NCBI GenBank assembly: GCA_017465865.1 | Contig: JAFTVF010000008.1 | Span: forward strand, 1 to 46,140 | Reading direction: 5' to 3' | From: Clostridia bacterium | Lineage (GTDB): Bacteria; Bacillota; Clostridia; Christensenellales; Borkfalkiaceae | Length of the DNA stretch: 46,140 nt | Shown here: positions 42,601-46,140 of the stretch, in pieces | Layout: every line of letters begins with the position of its first letter | Numbering within the stretch: position 1 is the first letter of the stretch | Notes under the pieces: generated by a model | Told to the model about the DNA's origin: nothing | Databases searched by the model: none | Seen by the model: the letters and a program-made list of their open reading frames with translations, nothing else | Position numbers and translations under genes: made by a program

Positions 42601-43162
42601 CCGTTTGGAGGTTTGGAGCGGTGAAAGAAACGGCGCAGCAAACCCTGCAAATTCGTACGTGATCTTCGACGCGAACAACCCCGGCACGGCGGATTCCAAC
42701 TTCTCCTCGTTGATCGAGGATTACGAGGACAAGGCGCAAACGAAAGTAGAGGGCGTGTTCTCCTACTTCGACAGCGCGAAATACCTGCGCTATAACGCGG
42801 AGCTTGACGAAAACAAGATCGGCAACCTCTACGAAAAGAGCTACGTTCCCTCCTCGTACACCGAGGGTATCGTATACCTTGCGTATGCGGACGGACTTGA
42901 CTACACGGCGTTTGCGGATTACTCGTATTCCGAAATCACCGTAGCGGCGACGGTCGAAGAGGAAGAAGAGGAAGAAGACAAAACGGACGATTCGACGGAC
43001 GACGGCACGAACGTATGGCTGCTTGCAAGCTCCATCGTTCTTGCGGCGGTATTGCTCCTTGCAATCGCAAGCATTGCCATTCGGAAAATTCTGAAAAAGC
43101 ACCGCAAGACCCGCGCTCCGAAAGTCAAGAAAGAAAAGACGAAAAAATCTAAAAAAGATTGA
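39650..43162 (+). CDS. very large surface lipoprotein with CBM-like repeats and C-terminal membrane anchor
   Basis: 1170 residues from ATG 39650 (AGGTGG upstream). Lipoprotein signal ending AAISAC (Cys32), then a Ser/Glu/Thr-rich linker. Three or so beta-sandwich-like units follow, recognisable by N.GFE...GW, F.VWVKT/FFVKT and GW..Y.F patterns (about 60-370, 440-680 and 700-1090), like carbohydrate-binding modules. Next come an Asp/Glu-rich stretch, one membrane helix (1123-1144) and a Lys-rich tail. Double anchoring (lipid and helix) is odd. No catalytic domain seen. Likely a cell-surface glycan binder. Confidence 0.75.
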   Translation: MSTNNKHRKKNLLALFLSVLMVSSTAAAISACSKDSAASSSSTESESSTEESTTVNDDYIIKNAGFETFDTKDGLNAIGTTVTGWTRSTNSASSGSALSSKAASGILDTSADAWKQLTGSYYEDPDTVETLTEAEAEAIWDSLTVRDKLAYYEAWKDANDGTISDELEFYESFNIDLDDIPTVGNPGTHLKEGDEGYGEDTNILMIHNSYPDKDSSATYKTMGTAQKYSSSTTVTVPAGASAQFSVWVKTAELMSSSTSGASQEAVGKGAYISVTHSVGGTSLDAYQVKNINTEKMDEATLVNGWKEYTFYLQGSSYTSTTFSIVLGLGQGGGTDRLEYVNGYAFFDDVTCDIITNEKYTELMKDANKWDTTNDAPLADAKFDTEKKNKTVDASKSTQDIFAFDFYGKFTGSADILSNATATATKDEKTGYTSTTTNPAPWLGDGFDNGKDVYKTLTIAELNDPDNKYATAVYNQLKDDEFVKDEKVLMLLSAQGAAYEAKSTHELAFNADTKYIAVSFFVKTSEMNSYTGAGVTLVDGNAKTSFDAIDTTTIDPVTIGEDEDVYDGWVQYFFFAENDSDNDNASFTLSFNFGPTAIDKATTKTSYHAGFAAFAKFETYAMSKQEFDSVSADSYAKVVKVTANKADEAAGDSGFDTAAAVPTNAIENGIANLQNYKGVYSDSAYVNATGTNTEVNANANAGLISREYFADYYDTATGAWLNGLKSVSGAATADETWNTVFGYGANMGSATQPLLIWNDGAKDKAYGFIGKSTSVAADAYTAVSVRVKVGAINEADKANTFAYIYLIDTTDNSYGSPLSIGRGLTYWYDDDGNICTGDPTKKDTEIAFRLQANGLYKASKTWSGYSKLSDADKEAYFANLDNYAKDEETGNLLVADGGASHDYSDYWNNEGMDGVAFYYNKDNSTYYADRAKTVPVKALSTIADLERFDAVNGADNQMVYKVGNTNGEWATVTFYIHAGNDAKNYRLEVWSGERNGAANPANSYVIFDANNPGTADSNFSSLIEDYEDKAQTKVEGVFSYFDSAKYLRYNAELDENKIGNLYEKSYVPSSYTEGIVYLAYADGLDYTAFADYSYSEITVAATVEEEEEEEDKTDDSTDDGTNVWLLASSIVLAAVLLLAIASIAIRKILKKHRKTRAPKVKKEKTKKSKKD

Positions 43163-43178
43163 TTTTTGAACGTGTAAC

Positions 43179-43216
43179 AAAAAGAGCAAACTTTTGAAGT
43201 TTGCTCTTTTTATTTG
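43179..43216 (+). terminator. terminator of the surface lipoprotein gene
   Basis: 15-bp stem AAAAAGAGCAAACTT/AAGTTTGCTCTTTTT with loop TTG (43179-43211), followed by ATTT. Confidence 0.9.
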
Positions 43217-43229
43217 CCCCTTTTAATAC

Positions 43230-43450
43230 GAGTGAATTGCAAGGCAAAGCCTTGCGTGAATTGAAAAACTTCGTTTTTCGTAAATTGCGCCTTATGTCGC
43301 GTGAATTGCAACCTACGGTTGCGTTGTGGAAATATTACAATAACGCGTTGCGAAGCAACGCATTTCACGACGGCGCAAGCCGTCATTTCACTGAGCGCAA
43401 GCGAAAATTCACGAATTGCATAGCAATTCAATTCACGAGCGTAAGCTCAC
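43230..43450. repeat. fishbone repeat copy 5 (GTGAATTG type)
   Basis: GTGAATTG units with CAAGGCAAAGCCTTG, GAAAAACTTCGTTTTTC, a decayed GCGCCTTATGTCGCG and GCAACCTACGGTTGC. Centre GCGTTGTGGAAATATTACAA followed by TAACGCG. Right half CGTTGCGAAGCAACG, GACGGCGCAAGCCGTC, TGAGCGCAAGCGAAAATTC, ATTGCATAGCAAT and GAGCGTAAGCTC with CATTTCAC/CAATTCAC spacers. Ends beside the stop of the DUF6809-like gene (43456). Confidence 0.9.
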
Positions 43451-43455
43451 TTTTA

Positions 43456-43734
43456 TCACTCGTCGTATCTGGGAGAAAAATCGCACAGCTCGAACGCCAA
43501 CCAAAAACCCGTCTTTATCCCCTGCGCGTAGGCTTGCTCTTCTAATTGCGCTATCACTCCGCAGTTACAAAGATAAAACTCTTCAAACAACTCTTTCTGT
43601 TCCTCCGTAAACGTCGCGTATAACGCTTCGTACGCCTTGTACTCTTCTTCGTCCCGTTCCGTCCGCTCTCTTTTCCTTTCCGATTCGTTTATCCACCCAA
43701 GATATAAATTTTTCAATATCTCTTTATTTTGCAT
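43456..43734 (-). CDS. DUF6809-like small protein
   Basis: 92 residues, helical and acidic: residues 1-35 hold a charged helix, then EEYKAYEALYATFTEEQKEL and a C-terminal GIKTGFWLAFEL segment. The pattern resembles DUF6809, small Clostridia proteins of unknown function. Divergent from an XRE regulator that shares its promoter region, so probably controlled by it. Start after AGGAGGAAG. Confidence 0.65.
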   Translation of the reverse strand: MQNKEILKNLYLGWINESERKRERTERDEEEYKAYEALYATFTEEQKELFEEFYLCNCGVIAQLEEQAYAQGIKTGFWLAFELCDFSPRYDE

Positions 43735-43745
43735 TTGAAACTTCC

Positions 43746-43819
43746 TCCTACTATTGTAGATATACTTATATTATATTCCCGCGATTGTAGGAAGTCAAGC
43801 ATTTTTCCTACTATTGTGG
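43746..43819. promoter_or_regulatory. three operator-like repeats TTCCTACTATTGTAG
   Basis: O1 TCCTACTATTGTAG (43746-43759); O2 in inverse orientation, CGATTGTAGGAA (43782-43793); O3 TTCCTACTATTGTGG (43805-43819). O1 and O3 are 60 bases apart in the same orientation. O2 lies in the minus-strand promoter spacer and O3 against the + strand -10. Probable binding sites for the neighbouring XRE protein. Confidence 0.65.
43770..43798 (-). promoter_or_regulatory. promoter of the DUF6809-like gene
   Basis: Minus strand: TTGACT (43793-43798), 17 bases, TATAAT (43770-43775). Leader ~29 bases. Confidence 0.75.
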
Positions 43820-43825
43820 TATAAT
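43817..43825 (+). promoter_or_regulatory. extended -10 promoter of the XRE regulator
   Basis: TGGTATAAT, an extended -10, ends nine bases before the ATG at 43835; no -35 match. The transcript would start about three bases before the ATG. Confidence 0.65.
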
Positions 43826-43834
43826 ATTTTTGTT

Positions 43835-44173
43835 ATGAAGAAAATTTTTTACAATGGTAACAAGTTAGACTACGCAGACGAGAATACGGAAACGAACGGT
43901 TTTGACGATTTACAAATTTTTCACGCTTTTGCGGACAGTCTGCGGGAATTAAGAGCATATTGCGGATTATCTTTAATAAAACTTTCCAACGCAATAGATA
44001 TTCCAAATCAAACTCTCTCCTCTTATGAAAGAAAATCCCGTACGCCGTCTGTCGTGCAGGCTATCAAAATTGCGACCTATTTCGGGCTTACAGTAGAGGA
44101 TTTTATTATATGCGGTTTGGGGAATATCAACCAAGATATTACCGAAGTATACGAAGAAAGAAAAAACTCTTAA
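43835..44173 (+). CDS. XRE-family transcriptional regulator
   Basis: 112 residues from ATG 43835. Residues ~33-90 form a five-helix XRE domain (RELRAYCGLSLIKLSNAIDI then PNQTLSSYERKSRTPS). The N-terminal ~30 residues are an acidic extension. Its mRNA is almost leaderless and an operator repeat overlaps its -10, which suggests autoregulation. Confidence 0.85.
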   Translation: MKKIFYNGNKLDYADENTETNGFDDLQIFHAFADSLRELRAYCGLSLIKLSNAIDIPNQTLSSYERKSRTPSVVQAIKIATYFGLTVEDFIICGLGNINQDITEVYEERKNS

Positions 44174-44179
44174 TTAAAC

Positions 44180-44217
44180 AAACCCCCTGCTTTGCAGAAT
44201 AGCAAAGCAGGGGGTTT
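44180..44217. terminator. bidirectional terminator between convergent genes
   Basis: 16-bp stem AAACCCCCTGCTTTGC/GCAAAGCAGGGGGTTT, loop AGAATA, T-rich on + and TTTGTTTAATT on minus. Serves both the XRE gene and the methyltransferase gene. Confidence 0.88.
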
Positions 44218-44225
44218 TATTCTAT

Positions 44226-45527
44226 TTAATGTAACAACCGCAGACCTTTGGGCAAATGGTTTTTAATCACGCCGTTTACCGCCTTGCCAAGCCCCAAAGG
44301 CTGACCCTCGACGAATACCGCGCACCAACCGTTTTGCGTTTGGCTGTCTACCGTTTCCCCGCGCAGGTATTTTGTAACGCGGGTATCCTCTGCGGATAAA
44401 TCGACGGCGTTTTTACATTCCGTTCTTTTTACGCTCATCACAAGCGAGTGCGACGGTTCAAACCTACCGTTTTTCATTTCGCCCAAGCGCACGCCTACGC
44501 GCAGGGTTTGCAAGCCTTTCCAATCGAATACCCCCTCGGGCAATTCGTACAGCACGTCGTTTATCTCGTGTAAACGCCACGCATACGGCGAACTGAAAAA
44601 GGCTTTTTCAAATTCCCGATAGGCTTTTTCCGTGGCTTTGGATACGGACGGTTTTATCTCTTTCAAACCGCTTACTTCCTCTCCTGAACCCTTTTCAAAA
44701 AGCGCGGCGAAATGCCCCTCGCCGTCTACTTTATGCGGATACAGCTTTTCCTGCTTTATCAGTCGCATTTCGGGGTGTTTTTTCAAATAATTGCATACCT
44801 GCCCCTCGTCTTCTTCCGTGGAAAAGGTACAAGTCGAATACACGAGCCGACCGCCCGTGCGGAGCATTTTGGTTGCCTCGTCTAAAATTTGCGCCTGTCT
44901 TTCGGCGCACGTAGCGACGTTCTCTTCGCTCCATTCGGCAAGTGCCTCTTCGGCATTTTTACGGAACATGCCCTCGCCCGAGCAGGGCGCGTCCACTAAA
45001 ATTTTATCGAAATAGCCCGTAAATTTGCTCGCAAGCGCAGCGGGGTATTCGTTGAGCACGACCGCGTTTTTCACGCCCATACGTTCGACGTTATGCGACA
45101 GTATTTTTGCACGCGAGGAAATCGGCTCGTTGAGTACGATAATCCCTTTTCCGTCCATGGCGCAGGCAAGCTGGGTGCCTTTCCCGCCCGGTGCACTGCA
45201 AAGGTCGAGCACTTTTTCGCCTGCTTTTACCTCCAAAAGTGGCGCTGCGCACATTGCCGAGGGCTCTTGCGAATAGAAAACGCCCGCGAAATGAAAAGGG
45301 TCTGCCCCTACCCTTTCCGCGCTCGTATAATACCCGTTCTCTTCCCATGCAACGGGCGCGCCCAAAAAGGGTAAAAGCGGTTTCAACGCACACCTGCTAC
45401 CCCGTAACGGGTTGAGCCGAACGCCCTTGAACGGCTTTTTATCATAGCAAGCGAAAAACGCCGCCCATTCGGTTTCGGGCAGCTGTTTTTTCATTCTTTC
45501 GATAAATTTTTCGGGTAATTTCTGCAT
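44226..45527 (-). CDS. RsmB/RsmF-type rRNA cytosine-C5 methyltransferase
   Basis: 433 residues: SAM motif LCSAPGGKGTQLA, catalytic DAPCSGEGMFRK and YSTCTFSTEEDEG (second Cys), then a PUA-like C-terminal domain. The two catalytic Cys are present. Family methylates cytosine-5 in 16S or 23S rRNA; the RsmF/YebU-like tail favours RsmF. Start after AAGGGGAACGCGG. Confidence 0.93.
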   Translation of the reverse strand: MQKLPEKFIERMKKQLPETEWAAFFACYDKKPFKGVRLNPLRGSRCALKPLLPFLGAPVAWEENGYYTSAERVGADPFHFAGVFYSQEPSAMCAAPLLEVKAGEKVLDLCSAPGGKGTQLACAMDGKGIIVLNEPISSRAKILSHNVERMGVKNAVVLNEYPAALASKFTGYFDKILVDAPCSGEGMFRKNAEEALAEWSEENVATCAERQAQILDEATKMLRTGGRLVYSTCTFSTEEDEGQVCNYLKKHPEMRLIKQEKLYPHKVDGEGHFAALFEKGSGEEVSGLKEIKPSVSKATEKAYREFEKAFFSSPYAWRLHEINDVLYELPEGVFDWKGLQTLRVGVRLGEMKNGRFEPSHSLVMSVKRTECKNAVDLSAEDTRVTKYLRGETVDSQTQNGWCAVFVEGQPLGLGKAVNGVIKNHLPKGLRLLH

Positions 45528-45539
45528 ACCGCGTTCCCC

Positions 45540-46140
45540 TTAATTTTGTAAATACGCCTCGAACTGTTCGGGCGTGAGTATCTGCGCTTTCCCGCTTTGC
45601 ACCGAGCGCAAACGCGGTCCGCTTTCGTTCTCAAAGCAGATATAAATATCACATTCCTCGGCGCGATAAGTCAGGTACGCGCCCTGCGCGAACGCCGCGC
45701 TCAGCAGGCGTTTAGAAAGAGGCAGTTGCATTTCCAAGGGATGGGAAAAGCAAACGGATTTGTTTTTCAGCCGTCCGTCTTTTGCCCGACGGCGTTTTTC
45801 CCTGTCCGCAAAGATATGGAATTCCGCTTTCAGGCGTTCCCGTTCCTCTTTGCGCTTTTCCTGCTCCGCTTTATACGCGAGCTGTGCGATCGAAGAGGTC
45901 TGCGTGATTTCGTAGTTCTCGATCCTGCCCGTTTTGATTTGGTATTTTTCCAGCATTTGTGCAAAAGTCAGTCCCTCTGCTTTGCACATTGCCTCCGCAA
46001 TTTTCATCGTCGCGTACGCGTCGTCCACGGCGCGGTGCGCGACGAACTCCACGCCCAGCTCCTGCGCGATAGAACCCAGCCCGAACTGCCGTGAAAAGTC
46101 CCCGATACGGTTCATATACACGAACTGCGTGTCCGCGAAA
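45540..46140 (-). CDS. DnaQ-like 3'-5' exonuclease with BRCT-like C-terminus, 5' part beyond the window
   Basis: The frame stays open past the right edge (FADTQFVYMNRIGD precedes the first internal Met), so the N-terminal DxE motif is missing. EFVAHRAVDDAYAT holds the last His and Asp of a DEDDh exonuclease. After a charged coiled stretch (EQEKRKEERERLKAEF), the final ~80 residues (VCFSHPLE..LSKRLLSAAFAQGAYL..DIYICFE...SGKAQILTPEQFEAYL) look like a BRCT domain. Likely a DNA-repair or proofreading accessory. 12 bases before the methyltransferase start. Confidence 0.75.
   Translation of the reverse strand, partial: FADTQFVYMNRIGDFSRQFGLGSIAQELGVEFVAHRAVDDAYATMKIAEAMCKAEGLTFAQMLEKYQIKTGRIENYEITQTSSIAQLAYKAEQEKRKEERERLKAEFHIFADREKRRRAKDGRLKNKSVCFSHPLEMQLPLSKRLLSAAFAQGAYLTYRAEECDIYICFENESGPRLRSVQSGKAQILTPEQFEAYLQN

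Noticed and set aside
39872-43189. 1105-residue open frame antisense to the surface lipoprotein
   Set aside because: Arg/Val-rich composition typical of a shadow frame; no ribosome site; the + frame has signal, domains, promoter and terminator.
37519-43450. Fishbone repeats as CRISPR arrays
   Set aside because: Repeats are only ~8 bases, 'spacers' are palindromes and recur between copies, and the array inverts in the middle; no cas genes.
1-46140. tRNA or rRNA genes
   Set aside because: No cloverleaf with TTC-loop consensus or rRNA segment was seen on either strand, though short tRNAs could be missed by eye.

Overview
The window looks like a chromosomal segment of a Gram-positive, endospore-lineage Bacillota, most likely an uncultured gut-type Clostridia. 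Two gene orders support this: yqfC-yqfD-phoH-pgpH-ybeY...era-yqzL-recO and metG-tatD...ksgA-veg...ispE, together with spmA/spmB, a DUF3794-LysM spore-envelope type protein and consensus TTGACA/TATAAT promoters. The lineage name is inference; there is no rRNA in the window.

Region 1 (1-6190) is an accessory, phage- or plasmid-like module. It holds the end of a possible Zot-like ATPase and two small basic proteins on +, then a tightly packed minus-strand operon of at least nine small genes (DUF3850, DnaJ-like, zinc-ribbon and several unknowns, three of them too short for ordinary ORF calling), and an IS30-type transposase. The two gene blocks converge on a palindrome-rich 120 bp, and a 135-bp nested inverted repeat precedes the transposase. 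Region 2 (6196-15927, minus) is the recO-era-ybeY-pgpH-phoH-yqfD-yqfC cluster. An Mrr-type nuclease with a huge Lys/Pro/Glu linker is attached to its end, and two tandem polysaccharide deacetylases stand where dgkA/cdd sit in Bacillus. Region 3 (16018-28048, mostly minus) has a heterodimeric ABC exporter, a TPR-like membrane protein, ispE, the DUF3794-LysM protein, divergent veg, ksgA, a TatD-linked radical SAM protein with a low-complexity N-terminus, tatD and metG. Region 4 (28189-33060) has an AT-rich BspA-like lipoprotein, spmA-spmB, a small-RNA candidate, glmM and a GlmU-like beta-helix protein. Region 5 (33200-37147) has a promoter-to-terminator ~630-nt RNA without a normal gene, an MreB-like protein, maf and ppx/gppA. 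Region 6 (37500-46140) has a HAD phosphatase, a split TauE-like transporter, a 1170-residue surface lipoprotein, a DUF6809-like gene divergent from an XRE regulator with shared operators, an rRNA m5C methyltransferase and the end of a DnaQ-like exonuclease with a BRCT-like tail.

Two things stand out as possibly undescribed. First, five intergenic 'fishbone' repeats (8.62-8.86, 9.79-10.02, 37.52-37.73, 38.81-39.03 and 43.23-43.45 kb). Short hairpins of variable sequence are strung between copies of an 8-mer (GTGAATTG, or GCGATATG in one copy), and the 8-mer appears as its reverse complement after a conserved centre, so each whole element can fold back on itself. Each ends at or very near the stop codon of a minus-strand gene. 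Second, a ~630-nt transcript unit (33.2-33.83 kb) with a near-perfect promoter, a strong terminator, many GNRA-type loops and three copies of a motif in which a full Shine-Dalgarno is followed by ATGATT, opening 11- to 18-codon reading frames. It may be a large structured RNA, a multi-peptide mRNA or both. All functions are from reading translated sequences and motifs; no database search was possible.
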